A stretch of DNA of 6,256 nt from Desulfobacterales bacterium (GCA_029934695.1 JAOZLU010000158.1:1-6256), one strand, 5' to 3'; shown: positions 1 through 6,088, counted from the first letter of the stretch. Notes: a model not told the origin generated them from the letters alone. Translations and numbers: made by a program.

Positions 1-21
1 GACAGCTGTGATCCCTGCAGA

Positions 22-106
22 CCGCGGATGAACGCGGATGAACGCTGATGCTCCCGCACTCGACCGCCTGCACAGGCCGTGAGCGTCTGTCTGCGTTCAT
101 CTGCGG
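22..106. repeat. Imperfect inverted repeat with tandem 10-mers
   Basis: The left arm at 22-38 and the right arm at 90-106 are reverse complements at 15 of 17 positions, separated by 51 bp. The left arm continues as a tandem 10-mer: CGGATGAACG occurs at 25-34 and again at 35-44, followed by the partial unit CTGATG at 45-50. The right arm (TGCGTTCATCTGCGG core) lies inside the dispersed repeat copy A. No start codon with a ribosome binding site is seen here, so the stretch reads as non-coding. It resembles palindromic intergenic repeats of many environmental bacteria, but I cannot assign a family. Confidence 0.7.
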
Positions 107-153
107 ATCATATCGGAAACCACAAAAACCGTTAGAACCAGAATTATATTAAC
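46..153 (+). repeat. Dispersed direct repeat, copy A, upstream of dppB
   Basis: This 108-bp segment matches 5322-5429 in the same orientation. Hand alignment gives about eight mismatches and two compensating 1-bp indels. The block 77-127 is identical to 5353-5403 (51 bp). Copy A ends 25 bp before the dppB start codon, so it would form most of the 5' untranslated or promoter region of the operon. No good sigma-70 promoter is visible in it. The inverted-repeat left arm at 22-38 has no counterpart beside copy B. Confidence 0.85.
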
Positions 154-178
154 TGTTTGAAGCGTATATAGGTGTCGA

Positions 179-1189
179 ATGGTAGAATATGTTTCAAAAC
201 GTATGTTCAGCCTGGTAATAACCGTGTTCGGCATCATGGTGGTGTCTTTTTTCATCTCCTGTGTCGTGCCTCTGGATCCGCTGGCCTCCATTGCAGGTCC
301 CCAGGCTCCCGAAGAAACAGTGGAACGCCTGCGCGTTCTTTACGGGTTTGACCAGCCGATTTATATTCAGTTCGGCCGTTATGTCGGCCGCCTGCTCAAA
401 GGAGACCTGGGCAAGTCGTTCCAGACCGCGCGGCCCGTGCTTGATGATATTTTAGCCTATTTTCCGGCAACCATAGAACTGGCATTCGTGGCACTGATTT
501 TTGCCGTCATGATCGGTGTGCCTCTCGGCATGATGTCGGCTGTGTACCGCAATTCCGTGCTTGACCATTTCGCACGGGTTTTCAGTCTTCTCGGTGTTTC
601 CATGCCGGTGTTCTGGACCGGTCTGGTGCTTCTTCTGATCTTTTATTTCAATCTCGGATGGTTCCCGGAACCAGGAAGGCTCGACATCATGCTGATGGAG
701 CCTGACCGTGTCACCGGCTTTCTGCTGATTGACAGCATTCTCGCTGCTGACCTGGAGGTGTTCTGGGACGCGCTGACACATATGATCCTTCCGGCATTTG
801 TGCTCGGTTTTGCAGGAATGGCCGGGATCAGCCGTATCGTGAGGTCCAGCATGCTGGACGTGCTTTCAAAGGAGTATATCAAAACCGCACGGATCAAGGG
901 ACTGAATGAATTTCTGGTGTTGGTGCGTCATGCGCTGCGTAACGCACTGATACCTGCTGTGACCGTTATCGGCCTCACTTTCGGATACCTGCTCGAAGGT
1001 TCCGTGCTGACCGAGACGATCTTCGCGTGGCCCGGACTGGGCCGTTATCTGGCACAGGCATATCTGACGCTTGATCTGAACGCTGTCGTGGGCGGCACAA
1101 TGATTGTCGCCATCAATTTCTGCGTGGTCAATATGTTTGTGGACATACTTTATGTTTTTCTTAATCCTCAGATTTCATTAAAGGAGTGA
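179..1189 (+). CDS. dppB: Dipeptide/oligopeptide ABC transporter permease, DppB type
   Basis: This inner-membrane permease subunit should form half of the translocation channel for di- or oligopeptides. The 336 aa are close to E. coli DppB (339 aa). Residues 9-29 form the first membrane helix, followed by a long periplasmic loop (about 30-97). Further helices lie near 98-122, 133-157, 202-220, 259-283 and 304-327. The cytoplasmic EAA loop that docks on the ATPase is at about 232-262 (EYIKTARIKGL, then HALRNALIPAV). The segment VTGFLLIDSIL (178-188) is typical of DppB/GsiC-type permeases. The ATG at 179 has AGGTG at 170-174, only 4 nt away, and an in-frame TGA at 158-160 excludes a longer protein. 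It heads the dppBCDF-dipeptidase unit. The substrate within the Dpp/Opp/Gsi group cannot be fixed from sequence, so the symbol is by family. Confidence 0.93.
   Translation: MVEYVSKRMFSLVITVFGIMVVSFFISCVVPLDPLASIAGPQAPEETVERLRVLYGFDQPIYIQFGRYVGRLLKGDLGKSFQTARPVLDDILAYFPATIELAFVALIFAVMIGVPLGMMSAVYRNSVLDHFARVFSLLGVSMPVFWTGLVLLLIFYFNLGWFPEPGRLDIMLMEPDRVTGFLLIDSILAADLEVFWDALTHMILPAFVLGFAGMAGISRIVRSSMLDVLSKEYIKTARIKGLNEFLVLVRHALRNALIPAVTVIGLTFGYLLEGSVLTETIFAWPGLGRYLAQAYLTLDLNAVVGGTMIVAINFCVVNMFVDILYVFLNPQISLKE
1181..1186 (+). promoter_or_regulatory. Strong Shine-Dalgarno AAGGAG far from dppC start
   Basis: AAGGAG covers the last two sense codons of dppB. The dppC ATG lies 67 nt further on (1254), much too far for direct use. 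The nearest possible starts are an ATG at 1189 that opens a 4-codon frame and a TTG at 1193 whose frame runs out of phase into dppC. The hairpin at 1193-1234 lies between this site and dppC, so it may be the stranded original ribosome binding site of dppC, or folding of the spacer may bring it close. Confidence 0.4.
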
Positions 1190-1192
1190 TGC

Positions 1193-1234
1193 TTGAAATA
1201 TGAAGAGTATGAAGGTGCTTCATACTTCTTTCAA
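1193..1234 (+). repeat. Intercistronic hairpin between dppB and dppC
   Basis: An inner perfect 9-bp stem pairs AGTATGAAG (1206-1214) with CTTCATACT (1218-1226) around a 3-nt GTG loop. An outer 6-bp stem pairs TTGAAA (1193-1198) with TTTCAA (1229-1234) across an asymmetric internal loop (7 nt against 2). The element fills most of the 64-bp gap. No run of T follows, so it is not a typical intrinsic terminator. An mRNA stability or processing element, or a small palindromic insertion, fits better. Confidence 0.6.
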
Positions 1235-1253
1235 ACATCAGATATAAGATACA

Positions 1254-2153
1254 ATGTCATCAACAACTTTGGACAAAACAAAAGTGGATCACCTTCGCAG
1301 CGAGGCAAAAGCCCGCTATCTGAAGGACTCGTATCTCCTCTGGTGCCGCAATCATCTGATGATTACAGGCACCTTTATCATTCTCATCCTTATTCTCGTT
1401 GCAATTTTTGCACCCCTGCTGGCCACGCACGATCCATACCATCAGATCCTCAAGAACCGCCTGTATCCGCCATCATCAGAGCATTTTTTCGGCACGGACA
1501 ATCTTGGGCGGGACATCTTCTCGCGGGTGGTGTTCGGAGCGCGTATCACCATACTTATCTCATTTCTGGTGGCATTCATCAGCACACCAATCGGCACCGC
1601 TGTCGGGATTTTGTCAGGATACATGGGAGGTAAGACAGACGAGGTGCTTATGCGGATAACAGATGTGTTCATGGCATTTCCCAAGCTGATTCTCGCTGTC
1701 GCGTTTGCGGCCGCACTGGGTCCCGGAGTGGTCAATGCGATCATTGCCATAGCGGTGGTCAACTGGCCTTCTTATGCAAGACTGGCCCGGGCAGAGACAT
1801 TGGCTGTGCGAAACCATGATTATATCCAGGTGCTGAGGGTGATGGGAGCAGGCGATCTGCGTATAATGGCGGGACATATCCTGCCCTTATGTCTTTCTTC
1901 GGTGATTGTCCGCATGAGCCTGGATATGGGGCAGATCATTCTCACTGCAGCCGGTCTCGGATTCCTCGGACTGGGTGCACAACCGCCCATGCCGGAATGG
2001 GGACTTATGGTCGCGGACGGTCGTCTCTACCTCGTGGATCACTGGTGGGTCGCCACTCTCCCGGGATTTGCGATTCTGACTATTGTCATAGGCTTCAATC
2101 TGCTCGGAGACGGTGTCCGGGATATTATTGACCCGCACCAGAGGCAAAGCTGA
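1254..2153 (+). CDS. dppC: Dipeptide/oligopeptide ABC transporter permease, DppC type
   Basis: This is the second inner-membrane permease subunit, partner of DppB. The 299 aa match E. coli DppC (300 aa). An N-terminal cytoplasmic tail (1-33) precedes the first helix (about 34-57). The family motif HFFGTDNLGRDIFSRVVFGAR is split here as HFFGTDNLGRD (77-87) and IFSRVVFGAR (88-97). Helices follow near 98-121, 143-157 and 159-173. The EAA loop is at 186-211 (DYIQVLRVMGAG, then HILP). LGFLGLGAQPPMPEWG is at 235-250, and a last helix near 266-284 leads into the conserved LLGDGVRDIIDP end (283-294). The ATG at 1254 gives the usual N-terminus but has no recognisable Shine-Dalgarno nearby. The only strong one is 67 nt upstream, so translation may depend on coupling to dppB or on leader folding. 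Confidence 0.93.
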   Translation: MSSTTLDKTKVDHLRSEAKARYLKDSYLLWCRNHLMITGTFIILILILVAIFAPLLATHDPYHQILKNRLYPPSSEHFFGTDNLGRDIFSRVVFGARITILISFLVAFISTPIGTAVGILSGYMGGKTDEVLMRITDVFMAFPKLILAVAFAAALGPGVVNAIIAIAVVNWPSYARLARAETLAVRNHDYIQVLRVMGAGDLRIMAGHILPLCLSSVIVRMSLDMGQIILTAAGLGFLGLGAQPPMPEWGLMVADGRLYLVDHWWVATLPGFAILTIVIGFNLLGDGVRDIIDPHQRQS

Positions 2154-2160
2154 AAAAACA

Positions 2161-2234
2161 GGGTGAAGAGTAAAGAAGCTTAACTCTTAACTCTTTGCCC
2201 TTTACTCTTGCCCCTTTACTCTTAACCCTTAACC
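2161..2234 (+). repeat. Heptamer array and hairpin between dppC and dppD
   Basis: Eight contiguous 7-bp units of the form CTTDVCY run from 2179 to 2234 with no interruption (CTTAACT, CTTTACT and CTTAACC are the repeated forms). The sequence GGGTGAAGAGTAAAG at 2161-2175, 7 bp after the dppC stop, is complementary at 14 of 15 positions to 2214-2228 inside the array. It also pairs at 13 of 15 with 2200-2214. The transcript could therefore form one of two alternative long-loop hairpins. The array ends 11 bp before the dppD ATG, and the spacer carries no purine-rich ribosome binding site. Confidence 0.75.
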
Positions 2235-2245
2235 ATTGCAAAACC

Positions 2246-3211
2246 ATGAAACCTTTACTTAGTGTCGAAAATCTGAACGTGCGTTTTCATACGCTGAGAG
2301 GAGCGGTACACGCACTGAACGGAGTTTCCTTCCATATCAACAGGGAGGAGATTCTCGGAATTGCCGGCGAATCCGGATGCGGCAAGTCTGTCACGTCCCG
2401 GGCGATTCTGAGACTGATTGAGCCGCCCGGGCGAATTGAGGGAGGGAGCATCCATTTTGAAGGTCGTGATATTCTCGGCATGAGCATTGCTGAAATCAGA
2501 CGGATGCGCGGAAAAGAGATATCAATGATCATGCAGGAACCCAAGATGTCTCTGAACCCTGTCATGCGGGTCGGCTATCAGGTGGCTGAAACACTGCTCA
2601 TTCACAACCCCTCGCTCACTAGGCAGTCAGCGAGGGATCAGGCCGCTGACATGCTCTCGGAAGTGGGAATTCCCGATGCCGGCAGCATGTCACAGCGTTA
2701 TCCGCATCAACTGAGCGGCGGCATGGCTCAGAGAGTGATGATCGCCATGATGCTGGTGACCCGGCCCAAGCTGCTCATCGCAGACGAACCGACCTCCGCG
2801 CTTGATGTCACCATTCAGGCTCAGATTCTTGATCTGTTCAAGGGTCTTATCAAAGATGTCAGGACTTCCGTGCTGATGATCACCCATGATCTGGGCGTAA
2901 TGGCGGAAACCTGTGACAGAATAGCGGTGATGTATGCGGGCAATATGGTGGAAATAGGATCAGTCAGAAAGGTGCTTAAAAGCCCCTCTCATCCCTATAC
3001 CCGGGCTCTTTTAAAAACCGTTCCGGATAACGCCAACCCCGACACCCCGCTTCTGTCGATCAGAGGAAATGTGCCTAGCCTTATGGAACCTCAGAACAGC
3101 TGCATGTTTGCACCGAGGTGCGATCATGTCATGGATCGTTGCCGGCATGAAAAGCCGCACATGTACGATCTGCAGGAAGGGCACAGGGTCGCCTGCTTTC
3201 TGAGAGGGTAA
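2246..3211 (+). CDS. dppD: Peptide ABC transporter ATP-binding protein, DppD type
   Basis: This cytoplasmic ATPase subunit drives peptide import through DppB/DppC together with DppF. It is 321 aa (E. coli DppD is 327). Visible motifs are Walker A GESGCGKSV (41-49), Q-loop Q97, signature LSGGM (156-160), Walker B LLIADEP (176-182, catalytic E181), D-loop SALD (184-187) and H-loop H214. The C-terminal oligopeptide-ATPase extension carries C286, C292, C299 and C317. This spacing occurs across the DppD/OppD/DppF family and has been linked to an iron-sulfur cluster in some members. The ATG at 2246 was chosen because MKPLLSVENL is the usual family N-terminus. The in-frame TTG at 2195 lies inside the heptamer array and would add 17 unrelated residues. 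No Shine-Dalgarno is seen before 2246. Confidence 0.93.
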   Translation: MKPLLSVENLNVRFHTLRGAVHALNGVSFHINREEILGIAGESGCGKSVTSRAILRLIEPPGRIEGGSIHFEGRDILGMSIAEIRRMRGKEISMIMQEPKMSLNPVMRVGYQVAETLLIHNPSLTRQSARDQAADMLSEVGIPDAGSMSQRYPHQLSGGMAQRVMIAMMLVTRPKLLIADEPTSALDVTIQAQILDLFKGLIKDVRTSVLMITHDLGVMAETCDRIAVMYAGNMVEIGSVRKVLKSPSHPYTRALLKTVPDNANPDTPLLSIRGNVPSLMEPQNSCMFAPRCDHVMDRCRHEKPHMYDLQEGHRVACFLRG

Positions 3212-3271
3212 AGGGGCTTTACAGCCTTAACCCTTGCCCCACAGCTTTAACCCTTAACCCCTTAACCCTTT
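3206..3271 (+). repeat. Second heptamer-type spacer between dppD and dppF
   Basis: The 60-bp gap between dppD and dppF is again built from CTTAACC/CTTGCCC-like units (3226-3239, 3253-3259, 3261-3267), with one non-matching insert (CACAG) and single extra C bases. GGGTAAAGGGG at 3206-3216 spans the dppD stop. It is complementary at 10 of 11 positions to 3258-3268, just before dppF. A smaller perfect stem, GTAAAG (3208-3213) with CTTTAC (3217-3222), is an alternative fold. The last unit runs straight into the dppF start (CTTTATG, 3268-3274). The design matches the previous spacer. Confidence 0.7.
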
Positions 3272-4264
3272 ATGCTTATGTCAAAAAATATGGAAGAATC
3301 CCCCCTTTTGGAAATCACCAATCTGCATGTCCATTTCCCCATTTCCGAAGGTCTGCTGAAAAAGAAACACTCTGTGGTAAAGGCGGTCAACGATGTCAGC
3401 CTGAGCCTGCAGAGCGGCGAAATACTCGGACTGGTTGGAGAGTCGGGATGCGGAAAGACGACTTTGGGCAGCTCGGTGGTCGGGCTTTCTCCGATCACCT
3501 CCGGACAAATCCGTTTCAAAGACAAGAATCTGGTGGGCCTGTCCCCCAAAGAATCCAGAGAAAGGGCGCGTCATATCCAACTGCTGTTTCAGGATCCTTA
3601 TTCCTGCCTGCATCCGCGCAAGACGGTCCGTGATCTGGTCGGAGTCGGACTGGATATTCATGAGATGGCAAAAGGATACGAGATTGACGAGCAGGTTCTT
3701 GCCATGCTTGAGCGTGTCGGATTCGGCATTGATCATCTCTATCGCTATCCCCATGAATTTTCAGGAGGACAGCGTCAGAGGATCGCCTTGGCCCGTGCGC
3801 TGGTGCTGCATCCTGAACTGCTGATCCTTGACGAACCCACCTCAGCGCTTGATGTCTCTGTCCAGGCGCAGATTCTCAACCTGCTCAGGGAACTCCGGCA
3901 GGAGTTTTCCCTGACCTATATTTTTATCTCACATGATCTCGGTGTGGTGCATTATATAAGCAACCGTATCGGAGTGATGTATCTGGGCAATATTGTCGAA
4001 CTGGGACCCACGGATGATATTTTCCTTCATCCTCTGCACCCGTATTCACAGATTCTGCTCTCATCACTCCCTTCGATTGATCCTGACAAACCGCCTGACC
4101 GGCAGGTTCTGAAAGGAGACATCCCAACACCGATAGACCCGCCGCCAGGATGTCCTTTCGCATCCCGCTGTCCACAAATGCAGGGCTTATGCCGCCAAGA
4201 AAAGCCGCCACTTGTTCCGCATGAGGACAGGGCTGAACATCTCAGCGCGTGTCATTTTGTATGA
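3272..4264 (+). CDS. dppF: Peptide ABC transporter ATP-binding protein, DppF type
   Basis: This second ATPase would form the nucleotide-binding heterodimer with DppD. It is 330 aa (E. coli DppF is 334). Motifs are Walker A GESGCGKTT (56-64), Q-loop Q107 in LLFQDPY, signature FSGGQ (163-167), Walker B LLILDEP (183-189, catalytic E188), D-loop SALD (191-194) and H-loop H221. DPYSCLHPR (108-116) is close to the DPYxSLNPR segment usual in DppF/OppF. The C-terminal extension has C294, C300, C307 and C326, as in DppD. The start is uncertain: ATGs at 3272, 3278 and 3290 are in frame and none has a Shine-Dalgarno. The first overlaps the last heptamer unit. The choice changes only up to six residues before the conserved region. 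The gene is followed after 12 bp by the dipeptidase. Confidence 0.93.
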   Translation: MLMSKNMEESPLLEITNLHVHFPISEGLLKKKHSVVKAVNDVSLSLQSGEILGLVGESGCGKTTLGSSVVGLSPITSGQIRFKDKNLVGLSPKESRERARHIQLLFQDPYSCLHPRKTVRDLVGVGLDIHEMAKGYEIDEQVLAMLERVGFGIDHLYRYPHEFSGGQRQRIALARALVLHPELLILDEPTSALDVSVQAQILNLLRELRQEFSLTYIFISHDLGVVHYISNRIGVMYLGNIVELGPTDDIFLHPLHPYSQILLSSLPSIDPDKPPDRQVLKGDIPTPIDPPPGCPFASRCPQMQGLCRQEKPPLVPHEDRAEHLSACHFV

Positions 4265-4276
4265 AGGTTTCAGGTT

Positions 4277-5317
4277 ATGAAAAAATCCATTATGTCACAT
4301 ATAGAAACACTGCATCGCAAAGCCCTTACGATAAATGCCCATTTTGATCTCGCTTATGACGTGGCAAACCGCAGAGATCGGGGACAGAAAAAGGTGACAG
4401 AGACAAACTATCTTGAACAGTTCCGCAAAGGCAGTTTCAATCTGATTGTCTCATCCCTTTTTGTGCATGATTATTTTCTGCCTGAAATGGGTCTGCGGAA
4501 AGCACTGAATCAGATAAGCCTTATGTTTCAGGAGATGGAAGAATCACCTGGCACAATGCGGATGTGCAGAACTCCGGATGATATTCGGCAGGCAAAGAAG
4601 AATGATGAGATCGGGATCATGCTCTCCTTTGAGGGGGTTGATCCTCTTCAGAACGACATCAGCCTGTTACGCATCTTCTACGAGCTCGGTGTCAGAGGAG
4701 TCGGACTTACCTGGAGCAGGCGGAATTATGCCGGAGACGGCTCCTTTTTTAAAACCGTCCGGGAGGGCAGAAAAGGCGGACTCACAGATTTCGGAGTCAA
4801 AGTGGTCGAAACTGCGGAATCCCTCGGAATGTTCATTGATGTCAGCCATCTCAATGACGAAGGTTTCTGGGATGTCATGAAATTTGCAAAAAAACCGGTT
4901 ATCGCATCTCATTCCAACTGCAGGGCACTGACTGACATCATGAGAAATCTTGATGACAGACAGATAGAGGCAATTGCTGAAAAACACGGCGTGATCGGCA
5001 TCAACGCTCTCAGTCTCTTTGTGGGAGACACCTCTGAAAACAAAAAACGTCTGACCGCGGAAGACCTGCTCAACCATATTGATCATATCGTGCAGACAGC
5101 CGGAGTCGAACATGTCGGACTCGGCTTCGACTTTTGCGACTGCCTGGACAACTTTCTGACATCACCAGCTTTCATAGAAACTTATGATGTGCTGAACGGA
5201 CATCACAGCCTCCATGAGCTTACATCCGGTCTGATCGGAAGAGGCTATTCTGATGATGATATTTTACTGATTTTGGGCGGAAACTTCATGCGTGTGTTTG
5301 AGGAGACTCTGACGTGA
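4277..5317 (+). CDS. Membrane dipeptidase homologue, peptidase family M19
   Basis: This is a zinc-dependent dipeptidase of the renal dipeptidase type, a family that hydrolyses dipeptides including ones with a C-terminal D-residue. The metal-ligand pattern is complete: H22 and D24 in NAHFDL, E119 in SFEG, H191 in DVSHLND and H212 in ASHSN. Further family marks are SHSNCRALTDIMRNLDDRQI (211-230), D285 in HVGLGFDF and the end motif LGGNFMRVFEE (333-343). It is 346 aa with no signal peptide or lipobox, so it should be cytoplasmic. The ATG at 4277 has GAAGG at 4263-4267 with 9-nt spacing. An in-frame ATG at 4292 is possible but less well placed. It sits 12 bp after dppF, which suggests that it cleaves what the transporter brings in. 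The exact substrate (L,L-, L,D- or D,D-dipeptides) cannot be read from sequence. Confidence 0.9.
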   Translation: MKKSIMSHIETLHRKALTINAHFDLAYDVANRRDRGQKKVTETNYLEQFRKGSFNLIVSSLFVHDYFLPEMGLRKALNQISLMFQEMEESPGTMRMCRTPDDIRQAKKNDEIGIMLSFEGVDPLQNDISLLRIFYELGVRGVGLTWSRRNYAGDGSFFKTVREGRKGGLTDFGVKVVETAESLGMFIDVSHLNDEGFWDVMKFAKKPVIASHSNCRALTDIMRNLDDRQIEAIAEKHGVIGINALSLFVGDTSENKKRLTAEDLLNHIDHIVQTAGVEHVGLGFDFCDCLDNFLTSPAFIETYDVLNGHHSLHELTSGLIGRGYSDDDILLILGGNFMRVFEETLT

Positions 5318-5321
5318 AACG

Positions 5322-5429
5322 TGATGCTCCCCACTCTGACCGGCTGCACAGACCGTGAGCGTCTGTCTGCGTTCATCTGCGGATCATATCGGAAACCACA
5401 AAATCCGTTAGAATCAGGATTATTCCAAC
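5322..5429 (+). repeat. Dispersed direct repeat, copy B, after the dipeptidase gene
   Basis: This is the second copy of the 108-bp repeat at 46-153, in the same orientation and offset by 5276 bp. It includes the identical 51-bp block 5353-5403. It begins 4 bp after the dipeptidase stop codon and ends 17 bp before the next start codon. It therefore separates the GC-richer operon from the AT-richer gene downstream. An open frame passes through it into that gene from a GTG at 5321, but those 42 residues come from repeat DNA. No clear terminator hairpin with a T run was found between 5318 and 5446. Confidence 0.85.
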
Positions 5430-5432
5430 CGT

Positions 5433-5437
5433 GGGAG
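5433..5437 (+). promoter_or_regulatory. Shine-Dalgarno GGGAG that fixes the start at 5447
   Basis: GGGAG lies 9 nt before the ATG at 5447 and just outside repeat copy B. It supports 5447 over the in-frame GTG at 5321 and ATG at 5324, which fall at the edge of repeat copy B and have no comparable site. Confidence 0.65.
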
Positions 5438-5446
5438 AACTGTCGT

Positions 5447-6088
5447 ATGTCATACAGTGACTTTAAAACAATTGATGAGGTAATTGACAAATTCAGTCTT
5501 GAGGTCATATCTGAACCCTTTGCAGATCGGTTGGCAATTGAAATAGAAGATTATCCATTTGCAAAAATTAAAGGTAAAGTACAAAATGAAATGAGTTTTG
5601 TCAATGAAGTTACAATATGTGAAGATATTATCAAACCCATTTTAGACTTAGTAGCAGAAAAATACAGCAATCTTTTTGTATGGTCGCATGTACCCTACAA
5701 TGTAGATCCGGACGAAGGATTAAAAGGTGAACCGGATTATCTGATAGCACCTAAGATAAAATACAGAAGCATGGCATTGCCTCCTCTATGTGTCATTGAA
5801 GCAAAGCAGGAAAAATTTGATGAAGGTTGGGCACAAGCTTTGGCTGAAATGGTAGCTGCTTCCAGACAAGGTGTGAAAGTCTGTTATGCTTCAGTGACTA
5901 CTGGTGATATTTGGATGTTTGGACAAATGGAAAGTGGCCGGTCCTTCACTAAGGACCCCAGAAAAATATCAGCCACCACAGATTTGCAATGGGTGTTTGA
6001 TGCCTTAAACTGGATGTTTGACAAGGCAAATGAACAAGTACAGCCAGGTGGTCTTAACCAGCCGGAACGGAATGGAGTGCGGAAATGA
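5447..6088 (+). CDS. Uncharacterised protein with PD-(D/E)XK nuclease-like motif
   Basis: A 213-aa soluble protein with no signal peptide or membrane helix. The central part reads like the PD-(D/E)XK nuclease fold: a helix with E54 and E60 (NEVTICED), then GEPDYLIA with D97, then a hydrophobic strand ending CVIEAKQ with E118 and K120, then GWAQALAEMVAA (127-138), whose Q130 sits where many members of this superfamily have a glutamine. DNA binding or cleavage is inferred, and the biological role and target are unknown. No methyltransferase or toxin/antitoxin partner is visible in the window. The gene is markedly AT-richer than the operon: two sample 60-bp lines (5461-5520, 5581-5640) count 33% and 27% GC, against 62% in dppC and dppF samples. 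This suggests separate ancestry. The last 24 residues (from M190) are encoded by the first unit of the 103-bp array, so the native C-terminus may have been altered. Confidence 0.72.
   Translation: MSYSDFKTIDEVIDKFSLEVISEPFADRLAIEIEDYPFAKIKGKVQNEMSFVNEVTICEDIIKPILDLVAEKYSNLFVWSHVPYNVDPDEGLKGEPDYLIAPKIKYRSMALPPLCVIEAKQEKFDEGWAQALAEMVAASRQGVKVCYASVTTGDIWMFGQMESGRSFTKDPRKISATTDLQWVFDALNWMFDKANEQVQPGGLNQPERNGVRK

Noticed and set aside
121..178. Sigma-70 promoter for the operon with -10 TATATT at 145-150
   Set aside because: No acceptable -35 box lies 16-18 bp upstream, and AT-rich hexamers of this kind arise by chance.
1193..1633. 146-codon + strand frame from a TTG at 1193, 6 nt after the AAGGAG
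   Set aside because: It overlaps dppC out of phase for most of its length, shows no family motif, and dppC conservation explains the sequence. The SD is noted separately.
2195..2245. TTG start that would lengthen dppD by 17 residues
   Set aside because: The added residues are translated heptamer repeat, and family members begin near the ATG at 2246.
2179..3271. Telomere-like CCCTTAA repeats
   Set aside because: They are short, degenerate, internal to an operon and occur between genes. Nothing indicates a replicon end.
4667..5113. 148-codon minus-strand frame inside the dipeptidase gene, and similar minus-strand frames opposite dppB, dppC and dppF
   Set aside because: They lie antisense to strongly conserved genes, carry no recognisable motif, and are expected shadows of GC-rich codons.
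5321..5446. GTG/ATG starts that would lengthen the 5447 protein by 42 residues
   Set aside because: The extension is translated dispersed repeat with no ribosome binding site. GGGAG supports the ATG at 5447.
5318..5446. Intrinsic terminator after the dipeptidase gene
   Set aside because: No GC-rich stem followed by a T run was found. The region is explained by the dispersed repeat copy B.
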